A stretch of DNA of 64,000 bases, taken from assembly GCF_900105755.1 (NCBI RefSeq), contig NZ_FNTQ01000001.1, forward strand, positions 3,968,001 through 4,032,000, given 5' to 3'. Position numbers and translations under genes: made by a program. This DNA is from Streptomyces sp. Ag109_O5-10 (GTDB lineage Bacteria > Actinomycetota > Actinomycetes > Streptomycetales > Streptomycetaceae). Shown one piece after another: positions 24,673 to 33,051 of this stretch (within the stretch, counting starts at the first letter, position 1; each line of letters opens with the position of its first letter). The notes beneath the pieces were generated by a model. The model saw only the letters and a list, made by a program, of their open reading frames with translations. It ran no database searches and had not been told where the DNA came from.

Positions 24673-25665
24673 TCAGTCGTCGTCCCGCAGCCGCCGCCAG
24701 ATCCGGCTCCGGTGCAGCAGGAACAGCGACCCGACGACGGCGACCAGCTGGAGTCCCACGGCGAGCAGCCAGAACTCGTCGCGGGTCTCCAGCCGGTTCG
24801 TCAGGAACTCGAAGTTCATGCCGAAGAACCCGGTCAGGAACGACAGCGGCAGGAAGATCACCGACACGATGGCCAGCCGGTTGATCACGCCGTTCTGTTC
24901 GCCCGCGACCAGGGAGCCGTAGCTGGCGAAGGCCCGGCGGCTGGCGTCCTGGAGGGACTCGATGTCCGCGAGGACCAGGCGTGCGGCCCGCTGGAACTCC
25001 TGGGCGAGCCGCTGCCGCTCCACCGGGAAGTCGGGGCTCAGCATCCTGCGGGTGATCACCTCGTCGACCCCCTGGAGGTAGGGCAGCAGCGTGTGGTGCA
25101 GGACGGCGGAGTGGCGGCGCAGTTGGGACAGCCGGTAGATCTGCTCGGGGCGCCGCGCCTCGAACATGTCGTCCTCCAGCTCCTCCACCTGGAGCAGCGC
25201 CTGTACCGCGGCCCGCCGGAACGTCGAGAGCGCCTCCTGGAGCAGCAGGAACAGCGCGGCCACCGCGTCGCGCGGCCGCTCCCGCCGCACCAGTGCCCTG
25301 ATGTCCCCCGCCAGGCCGGCCCGGCGGCCCCAGTGGACGACCACCAGGAAGGTCTCGGAGGCCAGGGCGTGCACGTGGTGGACCTGGCCGTCCCGGACCA
25401 CCGGCACGACGAACCCGGCGGTGTCGCCCAGGAACTCGGCCCGCGGGGACCCGCCCGGCCGGCCGAACCACTCCAGGTCCTCGTCGTCGAGGCCGAGCTG
25501 CCGGACCACCGGCTCCTCGGCCGGGCCCTGTGCCGGGCCCTCGTCCTCCTCGGGCAGTTCGACGCCGAGGAGGAGGAACCGGTCCGTGGCGAGCCGGCGG
25601 CGTGCCTCCGGCACGGAGACCGTCGTCGTACCCCCGTCCGGCACCGACACCACCGTCACGATCAT
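24673..25665 (-). CDS. CorA-family divalent cation transporter
   Basis: A 330-residue CorA/MIT-type channel. A large N-terminal cytoplasmic domain is followed by a long helical stalk and two C-terminal membrane helices. The signature GMN is present in LTGFFGMNFEFL. It probably imports Mg2+ or related cations. ATG at 25665 (MIVTVVSVPDGG) has GAGGGC upstream; the open frame continues to 26031 through repeat DNA that is not coding. Confidence 0.9.
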   Translation of the reverse strand: MIVTVVSVPDGGTTTVSVPEARRRLATDRFLLLGVELPEEDEGPAQGPAEEPVVRQLGLDDEDLEWFGRPGGSPRAEFLGDTAGFVVPVVRDGQVHHVHALASETFLVVVHWGRRAGLAGDIRALVRRERPRDAVAALFLLLQEALSTFRRAAVQALLQVEELEDDMFEARRPEQIYRLSQLRRHSAVLHHTLLPYLQGVDEVITRRMLSPDFPVERQRLAQEFQRAARLVLADIESLQDASRRAFASYGSLVAGEQNGVINRLAIVSVIFLPLSFLTGFFGMNFEFLTNRLETRDEFWLLAVGLQLVAVVGSLFLLHRSRIWRRLRDDD

Positions 25666-25787
25666 CGATCGCCCTCGCCGCAGATCCCGTCGCCCACGCT
25701 CCCAGCCTGCGTGCGGCCCGCGGTACGCGCACCCGCTGCCGCCGCCGACCAGGTGCGGGCCGTCCGGGCGAGGCGGCTGGCAGGTGG

Positions 25788-25956
25788 CTAGTGCCGCGGC
25801 AGGCAACGTTTGCCCGTCAAGGAACGGCGTCCGGTGCGTGCTCTCGGCGTCCCGGCCGGAAGTCCTCGTACTGGATATACTTGGGCTTTCGGCCGGTGCG
25901 GCGAGAGTGCGTGCCGGGCGTCGTGACGGGGCGAACGTTGCCTGTTGCGGCACTAG
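25788..25956. mobile_element. 169-bp MITE-like element with long imperfect terminal inverted repeats
   Basis: The left end CTAGTGCCGCGGCAGGCAAC and the inverted right end CTAGTGCCGCAACAGGCAAC match except at two positions. The complementarity continues inwards through most of the element with small gaps. Both ends carry CTAG, which could be the target duplication. No reading frame inside is credible. It lies upstream of corA, and its right end supplies the stop codon of the PucR gene. Confidence 0.7.
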
Positions 25957-27266
25957 GCGCTCCGCCGGAAGTGCCGGGCCGGCTCGTCCGCAGCCTGCTG
26001 CGCCGTCGTGGCCGGCCGCGCGGTTCCCCACGCCCCTGCGGGGCGCGTGCCCCGCACCACCCGGTGCGCGCAGGTCGCCGTCAGGAGTTCGCCCAGCAGG
26101 TCCGGGTCGTCGATCTCCAGGCCGAGGAGGGACTCGATGCGTTCCAGGCGCTGGTAGAGGGACTGGCGGCCGATGTGCAGGAGGGCGGCGGTGCGGGTCG
26201 GGGAGCAGCCGTGCCGCAGGTGCACCTCCAGGGTGCGGACCAGGTCGCTGGGGTGGGCCGCCTCCCAGGCCAGCAGCGGGCCGAGGGTGTGCTGGACGAG
26301 CGCGGCGAGGCGGTCGCGGTTGGCGGCGATCCCGCCCCGGGTCAGCTCCCGTTCCAGGGCGAGGGCGCGGGCCGAGGTCACCGACGGGCCCTCCGGCACG
26401 GCCGGTTCGGCGGGCGGGACGGTCAGCGCGAGTTCGAGGGTGGTGCGGGCCGCGCGCAGCGTCTCGCTCCAGTGCAGCCAGCCGCCGGGGCCGACCGCGT
26501 GGCCGACGGCGACCGTGGCCCCTGCCTCGGCGGCACCCCGGAACGCCTCCTGCACGGCCCGCACGGGATCGCCGACGACCGCGGCCGGTACCGCGAGCAA
26601 CGCCAGGACGTCCCCGGGGAACGCGGCCCGCAGTACTCCGGCCCCGCCCAGCGTCCGGGCCGCCCGGTCCACCGCGCCCACGCCCCGGCTGCCGTGCAGC
26701 GAGACGCCGAGCAGCCGGGCACCGGGGCCGGGGTGGAACCCGGCGAGGGCGGCCCGCGCCTCCACCTCGGGCTGGTTGAGGGCCTGTCCGTCGGCGAGGT
26801 CGGCGAGGAGCGCCGCCGCGTGGTCGTCGCCCCAGGGCCGGACGGCCGTACGGCGGCCGGACAGGCCGCGGGTCACGATCGCGCGGTTGGCGGCCTCGGT
26901 GATCCGCACGAAGGGCACCACCCGGTGCAGGGCGAGCAGCGGCAGGCCGAGCCGGTCCGCCTCGTCGGTCACCTCGGGCGGCATGCCGGGCAGCGCGCGC
27001 CCGACCTCCACCGCGAGCCCGGCCGCCCCGCGCGCCGCCAGCTCCCGCACGTACCGGCGGCGGACCTCGTCACCGGCGTCGGTCAGTCCGAAGCCGTTGG
27101 TGAGGAGGAGTTCCCCGCCGTCGAGGAAGTTGGCGCCCTCGTAGACCTCGCTGGAGTGCACCCAGCGGACGGGGCGGTCCAGGGCGTCCTCTCCGGCGAG
27201 CAGTTCGGGGCGGGCCGCCCGCACCGGGTCGAGGGCCAGGACTTCGCGGAGGGTGAGTGCGGGCAC
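25953..27266 (-). CDS. PucR-family purine catabolism-type regulator
   Basis: A 437-residue regulator. An N-terminal PucR domain (LTLREVLALDP ... NFLDGGELLLTNGFGL) is followed by a central GGDEF-like region. The C-terminal helix-turn-helix reads GCSPTRTAALLHIGRQSLYQRLERI (split here as GCSPTRTAALLHIG and RQSLYQRLERI). GTG at 27266 has GGAGGT 6 nt upstream. It is divergent from the deaminase and oxygenase genes and likely controls them. The last 33 or so residues are encoded by a REP-like copy (26004-26047) and then by the edge of the MITE-like element, so the native C-terminus has been replaced. Confidence 0.9.
   Translation of the reverse strand: MPALTLREVLALDPVRAARPELLAGEDALDRPVRWVHSSEVYEGANFLDGGELLLTNGFGLTDAGDEVRRRYVRELAARGAAGLAVEVGRALPGMPPEVTDEADRLGLPLLALHRVVPFVRITEAANRAIVTRGLSGRRTAVRPWGDDHAAALLADLADGQALNQPEVEARAALAGFHPGPGARLLGVSLHGSRGVGAVDRAARTLGGAGVLRAAFPGDVLALLAVPAAVVGDPVRAVQEAFRGAAEAGATVAVGHAVGPGGWLHWSETLRAARTTLELALTVPPAEPAVPEGPSVTSARALALERELTRGGIAANRDRLAALVQHTLGPLLAWEAAHPSDLVRTLEVHLRHGCSPTRTAALLHIGRQSLYQRLERIESLLGLEIDDPDLLGELLTATCAHRVVRGTRPAGAWGTARPATTAQQAADEPARHFRRSA
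26004..26047. repeat. REP-like dispersed repeat, copy D, inside the pucR 3' end
   Basis: CCGCGCGGTTCCCCACGCCC followed by a TGCGGGGCGCG hairpin arm belongs to the same family as copies A-C. Here it is translated as part of the PucR tail. Confidence 0.55.
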
Positions 27267-27377
27267 GGCGACCTCCAGGGGACGAACACGGCCGCTGACA
27301 TTTCGTCCGGCCGGGGGTTGCCCGGAGGCTACTTTCCGCACGTTGCCCTCGTGTTTCGGCCACGGGAGAGTGTCGTC

Positions 27378-27836
27378 ATGGACGATCTGCAAGCCCGTAC
27401 CGCCCGTAGCCGGCTCGCCACCGCCGTCGCCGAGGCCCGTGCGGGGCTCGCCGAGGGGGGCATCCCGATCGGTGCCGCGCTCTACGGCGCCGACGGCGCG
27501 CTGCTCGGCCGCGGGCACAACCGGCGGGTGCAGGACGACGACCCGTCCATGCACGCGGAGACGGCCGCCTTCCGCGCGGCGGGCCGGCAGCGGTCGTACC
27601 GGGGCACCACCATGGTGACGACCCTGTCGCCCTGCTGGTACTGCTCGGGTCTGGTCCGCCAGTTCGGCATCTCCCGGGTCGTGATCGGCGAGGCGGTCAC
27701 CTTCCACGGCGGCCACGAGTGGCTCGCCGAGCACGGTGTGGAGATCGTCCTGCTGGAGGACGCCGAGTGCGTCGCCCTGATGCACGACTTCATCGAGAAC
27801 AACCCGGCTCTGTGGAATGAGGACATCGGTGAGTGA
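27378..27836 (+). CDS. Cytosine/nucleoside deaminase (zinc-dependent CDA fold)
   Basis: A 152-residue deaminase with the zinc motifs HAE (in SMHAETAAF) and PCWYC (in TLSPCWYCSGL). Size and order match the yeast-type cytosine deaminase/guanine deaminase group. The reaction is expected to be hydrolytic removal of an amino group from a nucleobase. Its stop overlaps the start of the oxygenase gene, so they are co-translated. PucR diverges from it. Confidence 0.88.
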   Translation: MDDLQARTARSRLATAVAEARAGLAEGGIPIGAALYGADGALLGRGHNRRVQDDDPSMHAETAAFRAAGRQRSYRGTTMVTTLSPCWYCSGLVRQFGISRVVIGEAVTFHGGHEWLAEHGVEIVLLEDAECVALMHDFIENNPALWNEDIGE

Positions 27837-28800
27837 GCCCAGGCCCCGTATCCCCACCATCGATCTGCGCCCCTGGCTGGACGGTGACCCGGCGGCCCGT
27901 GAGGACCTCGCCCGGACCGTCGACTCCGCCCTGCGGACCGCCGGGTTCCTGCTCGTCACCGGGCACGGGGTCGACGCGGAGCTGCGCACCGCCGTCCGGG
28001 AAGCCGCGCGCCGTTTCTTCGCCCTCCCCGACGAGGTCAAGCGGGCGTACGAGGCGAAGGTCGGCGGGCGCGGCTGGCTCGGGCCCGGCGCGGAGGCCAA
28101 CGGCTACTCGGAGGGCACCGAGACCCCGCCCGACCTGAAGGAGTCGCTGACCTTCGCGACCCACGAGCCGTTCGAGGACCCGGTGGTCAACGCGGAGTGG
28201 TACGCGCCCAATGTGTGGCCGGCCGAGGTACCGGAGCTGCGCACGCTCTGCGAGGAGTACCTGGACCGGATGGCCGACCTGGAGAAGGAGCTGCTGTCCC
28301 TGCTCGGGTACGCGCTCGGGCTCGAACGGGACTTCTTCTCCCGGCACATGGACCATCCGACGTACGGCTTCAACATCAACTGGTACCCGGGCACCGACGT
28401 GGTCGGCGAGCCCGAGCCGGGACAGTTCCGGATCGGGCCGCACACCGACTTCGGGACGGTGACCATCCTGGACCGGCAGGCCGGCAAGGGCGGGCTGCAG
28501 GTGTACACCGACGAGGGCGGGTGGGAGGACGCGCCCTTCGACCCGGCCGCCTTCACCATCAACATCGGTGATCTGATGGCCCGTTGGACCGGTGACCGGT
28601 GGCGGTCGGGCCGGCACCGGGTGCTGCCGCCGCCCACGGACGCGCCCGCCGAGGAGCTGATGTCCCTCGTCTACTTCGGCGAGTGCACCCCGGGCACCAC
28701 CGTCGAGTCCGTCCCGGCGCCGGTCGGCAGGGTCGCGTACCCGCCCGTCGACTCGCACGTCTACCTGCGGGAGAAGCTGGACTCCATCACCGTCGGCTGA
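27829..28800 (+). CDS. Isopenicillin N synthase-family 2OG-Fe(II) oxygenase
   Basis: A 323-residue non-heme iron oxygenase with an N-terminal DIOX_N region (IPTIDLRPWLDG ... GFLLVTGHGV). The double-stranded beta-helix core has HTD (GPHTDFGTVTILD), a distal His in SGRHRVLPP and the RxS-like segment that binds 2-oxoglutarate. GTG at 27829 has GAGG 6 nt upstream; ATG at 27817 lacks one. It is coupled to the deaminase, which suggests an oxidative step on a pyrimidine or purine (inference). Thymine-type hydroxylation is one possibility. Confidence 0.9.
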   Translation: MSEPRPRIPTIDLRPWLDGDPAAREDLARTVDSALRTAGFLLVTGHGVDAELRTAVREAARRFFALPDEVKRAYEAKVGGRGWLGPGAEANGYSEGTETPPDLKESLTFATHEPFEDPVVNAEWYAPNVWPAEVPELRTLCEEYLDRMADLEKELLSLLGYALGLERDFFSRHMDHPTYGFNINWYPGTDVVGEPEPGQFRIGPHTDFGTVTILDRQAGKGGLQVYTDEGGWEDAPFDPAAFTINIGDLMARWTGDRWRSGRHRVLPPPTDAPAEELMSLVYFGECTPGTTVESVPAPVGRVAYPPVDSHVYLREKLDSITVG

Positions 28801-28894
28801 TCTCACAGCGTCAGGATTCGTGACCCAACAGTCATCATGCGATCTGGCCTGAAGCAACTCCCCCTTCCTACACTTGCGTTGAGGGGGGACTGCC

Positions 28895-30991
28895 TTGCAC
28901 AGACGGCTGCACGGGCGCGGGGCGCTGTTCGACGTCGAGCCGGCCGGGCTCGTGCCGAGAATCGTCGGCTTACGGCCGTACCAGCATCGTGCCCTTCCCC
29001 TCGAACACCCCGGTGAGCTGCCGTTCGTCGTGCTGACCGGGGCGCGGGGGCTCGGCAAGAGCGCGGTGCTCGGCGAGCTGCGGGACGCGTACAAGGGGCA
29101 CACCCCGGTCGCGTTCGCCGACTGCGCGGAGGCGCAGTTCGCGGGGCCGCCGCCGGAGCGGCCCGCGGAGTCCTGGTCGCCGGTCGCGCAGGCGCTCCTG
29201 GTCGTCGCCGAGCAGCTCGCCGAACCGGTCACCGGCGCCGGGCGCATCACCTTCCCGCGGCTGATGTCCGGTCTGGTCGCGGTGGCGGCCGGCGGCTGGG
29301 GCGACGCGGACTCGGAGCGGATCCGGCGCGAGGTGGAGCGGATCCTGCTGCTGAACGAGAGCGGCTCGTGGATCAGCGGCTTCGCCGGGCGGTGGGCCGG
29401 GAAGGTGGCGGCGAAGGTGGTCGCCGCCGCGACCGGGACCGGGCCGCTGGTCTCCGGCGCCATCGAGGCCACCCTGGAGTCGGTCGCCGAGGGCTTCGCC
29501 AGCCGCCGCCACCAGAAGGCGTCGGTCTGGTACCGGACGTACCCGAACGCGGGCGGGCACGCCCAGCGCGGGCTGATCCTGCTCTCCGGGCACTTCCGCG
29601 CGGGCGGCACCTCCCGCGAGCACGCCGAGCGGTACCTCGTGCGGGCGCTGCTCGCCGACCTGACCGAGGCGTACGCGGGCGTGCTGCCGCGGATGCAGCG
29701 GCTCGGCCGGCCGCTGGTGCTCGTCGACAACGTCCAGACCGGGCCGGGGCCCGGCCTGCTGGACGCGGTGCTCAGGGACCGCGCCGAGGGCATCGCCGAC
29801 CAGGTGGCCTTCGTCGCCGGACTGCGCGGCGACGGCCGGGAGCTGCTGCGCGGCGGGACCCGGCGGGAGCTGGCCGGGGTCGCCCGGCGCAGCGAGTGGA
29901 CGCCGGACCCGGCCGTCCCCTCCTCGCGGGCGCTGCTGGTCGCGCTTCCGCCGCTGACCCCCGACGACACCCTGCACCTGGTCGGCGCCCCGGCCGCGCC
30001 GCAGCTCCCGCACGCCGTGCACCGGCTGACCCGCGGCAACCCGCTGGGCATCGCCCTGCTCGCCGAGGCCGCGGCGCAGCACCCGGAGCGGGCCGGATCG
30101 CTGGCCGACCTGCTGACCGCCGACGTACGGCCGGTCGAGGACGGCCCCGCCGCCCCCGCCTACCTCCGGCTCCTCGACCGGCTGGTCCCCGCCGACCGCC
30201 TCGACGAGCTGACCGTCCTCGCCGCCGCCCACGACCACGACTCGGCGTGCGCGCTGGCCGCCGCCCTGCTCCCGGACGACTTCGGCCCGGCCGACGTACG
30301 CGCCCTGCAGAACCGGCTGGCCGAGGAGGGACTGCCCACCGTGCCCGGCCAGTTCGTCGGGGACCCCTTCGTGCGGACCCTGCTGCTGCTCCGGCTGCAC
30401 CTGCGGGACGCCGACCACAGTGGCTGGCGCACCGCCCACGAGACGCTGGTCGCGTACTACACCGAGGACCGGCCGGACGCGCACGCCCGCTTCCGGCTCC
30501 ACCACCAACTGGCCCTGGGCCGGACCGGACCGGCCGTCACCCACCTGCGCGACAGCTTCCCGGTCCTGGACACCCGCGGCTGGCTGCACACCCTGCGGTT
30601 CGTCGCCGCCGCGCCCTACTTCCACGCCCACGACGCCGAGGGCCGCGACTTCAGCGGCCCCGGCGACCGGCGGGCGGCGGTGGCGCTCGGCCGCACCGAC
30701 GCCCAGCAGCGGGTGCCGGACGGCGTGGACGGCGTACTGCACCTGCGGATACGGCGGTTGCTGCACGCGGTGTGGCTGCTGACCGACCCGCTGGTGCTGC
30801 CCGACCCGAAGGTCGCCGACCGGCTGCGCTTCGAGCTGGAGCAGCTCTCCAACCTGCGGCCGGCCGGCAACGCGCTGCTGTGGCGGGCCTCCCGGGACTG
30901 GCCGGCGGCCGCGCTGGCGGGACGTCCGCCGGCGGAGGACGGGGACGACGAGGGTGACGCGGGCGACGACGAGCGGAGCGGGGTGGCGTGA
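28895..30991 (+). CDS. P-loop ATPase of STAND/AAA type, function unknown
   Basis: A 698-residue protein. Walker A is GARGLGKS (49-56); a Walker-B-like segment RPLVLVDNVQ lies near residue 275; a helical C-terminal half follows. Between them is a hydrophobic Gly/Ala-rich insert (about 115-190), possibly membrane-associated. The C-terminus is acidic. I know of no assigned function. The start is TTG at 28895 after GAGGGGGGAC. It overlaps the next gene by one base (TGATG), so the two products probably work together. No helix-turn-helix or effector domain is visible. Confidence 0.78.
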   Translation: MHRRLHGRGALFDVEPAGLVPRIVGLRPYQHRALPLEHPGELPFVVLTGARGLGKSAVLGELRDAYKGHTPVAFADCAEAQFAGPPPERPAESWSPVAQALLVVAEQLAEPVTGAGRITFPRLMSGLVAVAAGGWGDADSERIRREVERILLLNESGSWISGFAGRWAGKVAAKVVAAATGTGPLVSGAIEATLESVAEGFASRRHQKASVWYRTYPNAGGHAQRGLILLSGHFRAGGTSREHAERYLVRALLADLTEAYAGVLPRMQRLGRPLVLVDNVQTGPGPGLLDAVLRDRAEGIADQVAFVAGLRGDGRELLRGGTRRELAGVARRSEWTPDPAVPSSRALLVALPPLTPDDTLHLVGAPAAPQLPHAVHRLTRGNPLGIALLAEAAAQHPERAGSLADLLTADVRPVEDGPAAPAYLRLLDRLVPADRLDELTVLAAAHDHDSACALAAALLPDDFGPADVRALQNRLAEEGLPTVPGQFVGDPFVRTLLLLRLHLRDADHSGWRTAHETLVAYYTEDRPDAHARFRLHHQLALGRTGPAVTHLRDSFPVLDTRGWLHTLRFVAAAPYFHAHDAEGRDFSGPGDRRAAVALGRTDAQQRVPDGVDGVLHLRIRRLLHAVWLLTDPLVLPDPKVADRLRFELEQLSNLRPAGNALLWRASRDWPAAALAGRPPAEDGDDEGDAGDDERSGVA

Positions 30992-32538
30992 TGGCGGGGC
31001 GGGGCGTGGGCACGTGGTTGCGTGAGGGCGTCTGGGAGATTCCGCTCCGCCGCTATCTGGCCCTGCTGGTGACGGCCGCGGTGATCGCCGGGCTGGTCGT
31101 CGGGGTGCGGGCGGTCGCGCACGACGACCGGTCCTGCGCGCCCGGGGTGGCCCGCCCCGAGGGCAGCGACGAGTGCGTGGGCGTGGCGACGGCCGCATAC
31201 GACTTCGGGCATCCGCAGCTGCGGAACACCGTGGAGGCGATCGCCCGGGAGAACGCCCGCCTGAAGCCCGGGAGTTACGTGACCGTCGCGGTGATGCTGC
31301 CGTACACGGCGACGGCCGCGGCCAGCCTCGCCGACATCGAGCACGAGCTCCAGGGCGCCTACCTCGCCCAGTACCAGGCCAACCACGACTCCAACGGCCA
31401 GTCCCCGGCGATCCGGCTGGTGCTGGCCAACCCCGGGGCGACCAGCCAGTACTGGCAGCGGATGGTCACGCAGCTGGCGGGCATGACCGGCGGCACGGAC
31501 CGGCTGCGGGCGGTCGCCGGGGTCGGGCAGAGCACCGACGACAACAAGAGGGCCGTCAGGGAGCTGACCCGGCTGGGCATCCCGGTGGTCGGCTCGTCGA
31601 TCACCGCCGACGACCTCGCCAACGGGCGGGGCGGCAAGGACCCCTACCCCGGCCTGGCCCGGGTCTCCCCCACCAACACCGACGAGGCCCGCGCCCTCGC
31701 CTCCTTCGCGAAGGTGAGCGCGGGCCGGGCGCTGCTCGTCTACGACAAGCCGGGCGACCCGTACACGCGCACGCTCCAGACGTCGTTCGCGGCGCTGATC
31801 AAGGGCTCGCCGTACGAACCGCAGCCGTTCACGCCGCCGGCCGACCGCAGCCAGGAGGGGACGACCGCGAACACCTTCCGGCAGATCACCAACCTGGTCT
31901 GCGACACCTCGCGGACGACGGACACGATCCTGTTCGCCGGGCGCCACACCCAGCTGCGGCAGTTCATCAACGCGCTGGGCGGACGGGGCTGCCAGGACCG
32001 GAAGTTCACGGTGCTGACCGGGGACGAGGGCTCGTACCTGACCGGGGAGGCGAATCTGGACCGCAGCGCCCTGCGGCACAACCTCTCCGTCCGCTACACC
32101 GCCCTCGCCCATCCGGACGCGTGGGGCAGGGAAAGTCCGAGGACGGGCGGTTCCGCGGCGGACATGGCGACGCTCACCGCGCTGCTGAGGAGCGCGGCGA
32201 AGGCGCCGGTGGGGCCGATCGGGCCGGTCGCCCTGGAGGACGGGCAGCTGATCATCGGCTACGACGCGACGCGGCTCGCGGTGCACGGCATTCGCGAGGC
32301 GGTGCCGGCGGGGAGGTCGGTGCCGGCGCTGGCCGACGTGGGGTTGCAGTGGCCGCAGGTGAAGGGGTCGCTGCGGGTGGACGGGGCGAGCGGGTGGATC
32401 TGCCTGGACGCGCACGGGAATCCGTACGACAAGGCGGTGCCGATCGTCGAGCTGCGGCCGGAGGGCGGGTCCAGGTTCGTGACCATCGCGTGGCCGGAGG
32501 GGAAGCCGCCGAGTGGGGAGTGTCTGCCGCCGTCGTAG
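30991..32538 (+). CDS. Membrane-anchored type I periplasmic-binding-like protein
   Basis: A 515-residue protein with one N-terminal membrane helix (YLALLVTAAVIAGLVVGV, about 22-40). The extracytoplasmic region resembles the LivJ-type (type I) substrate-binding fold: AVAGVGQSTDDNKRAVREL, GIPVVGSSITADDL, RALLVYDKPGDPYTRTL. A Cys pair follows the helix (SCAPGV ... ECVGV). No permease or ABC ATPase of the transporter kind is nearby, so it is more likely a sensor or docking partner of the upstream NTPase. A GTG at 30988 directly before the ATG is an alternative start. Confidence 0.8.
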   Translation: MAGRGVGTWLREGVWEIPLRRYLALLVTAAVIAGLVVGVRAVAHDDRSCAPGVARPEGSDECVGVATAAYDFGHPQLRNTVEAIARENARLKPGSYVTVAVMLPYTATAAASLADIEHELQGAYLAQYQANHDSNGQSPAIRLVLANPGATSQYWQRMVTQLAGMTGGTDRLRAVAGVGQSTDDNKRAVRELTRLGIPVVGSSITADDLANGRGGKDPYPGLARVSPTNTDEARALASFAKVSAGRALLVYDKPGDPYTRTLQTSFAALIKGSPYEPQPFTPPADRSQEGTTANTFRQITNLVCDTSRTTDTILFAGRHTQLRQFINALGGRGCQDRKFTVLTGDEGSYLTGEANLDRSALRHNLSVRYTALAHPDAWGRESPRTGGSAADMATLTALLRSAAKAPVGPIGPVALEDGQLIIGYDATRLAVHGIREAVPAGRSVPALADVGLQWPQVKGSLRVDGASGWICLDAHGNPYDKAVPIVELRPEGGSRFVTIAWPEGKPPSGECLPPS

Positions 32539-32555
32539 GCGGGTGCGGCTGGGTG

Positions 32556-32610
32556 GAGGCTGGTCGCGCCCACGCGGCGGAGCCGCATAGGGACACAGCC
32601 CCGCGCCCCT
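32556..32610. repeat. REP-like dispersed repeat, copy E
   Basis: GGCTGGTCGCGCCCACGCGG, then a GGCGGAGCCGC element and ACAGCCCCGCGCCCC, correspond to the second unit of copy B. It lies between convergent genes. Confidence 0.55.
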
Positions 32611-32630
32611 GAGCGCCCGGCGCCTCGTTC

Positions 32631-33026
32631 TCACCCCATGGAGTCGATCAACCGTTCGAACCTGTTGCGCCAGCCTTGTTCCGTCTCCACCTCGCCCTTG
32701 AACTCGTGGGTGAAGCGCAGGGCGCTGCCGGTGTCCCCGTCGCGCTCCAGGTGGAAGCGGATTCTGCCGCCGCCCTCCACCGTGTACTCGGCGATGCGGT
32801 CGACGTCCCAGGCGGTGACCGTGCCCGTGCCCAGGTCACCGAGGGTGACCGTACCGCCCAGTCTCGGTTGCAGGACGTCGGCCGGGGTGAACCAGGCGGC
32901 CAGCCCCTCCGCGGTGGCGAGGCTCGGCCAGACCTGGTGCGGCGCTTTGGGGAGGCGCACGAGGAAGTGGAGGATGTGCGTTCTCCCGTGGGTCTGACTG
33001 GTGCCCTGCTCTATGGAACCGGTCAT
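32631..33026 (-). CDS. SRPBCC/AHSA1-type protein
   Basis: A 131-residue START-like fold protein of the AHSA1 group: APHQVWPSLATAEGLAAWF near the N-terminus and FTHEFKG near the end. Such proteins bind hydrophobic ligands, and the function here is unknown. It lies 26 bp downstream of ccsB on the same strand and may be the last gene of that transcript. Confidence 0.85.
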   Translation of the reverse strand: MTGSIEQGTSQTHGRTHILHFLVRLPKAPHQVWPSLATAEGLAAWFTPADVLQPRLGGTVTLGDLGTGTVTAWDVDRIAEYTVEGGGRIRFHLERDGDTGSALRFTHEFKGEVETEQGWRNRFERLIDSMG

Positions 33027-33051
33027 GACACCAGTGTCGCCCCTGGCGGGG

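Noticed and set aside
25666..26031. N-terminal extension of CorA through the MITE-like element
   Set aside because: The frame is open only because of GC-rich repeats; MIVTVV at 25665 has a ribosome binding site.
28970..31198. 742-codon minus-strand frame opposite the NTPase gene
   Set aside because: Arg/Gly/Pro-rich shadow without domain features. The plus-strand gene has a Walker motif and is coupled to the next gene.
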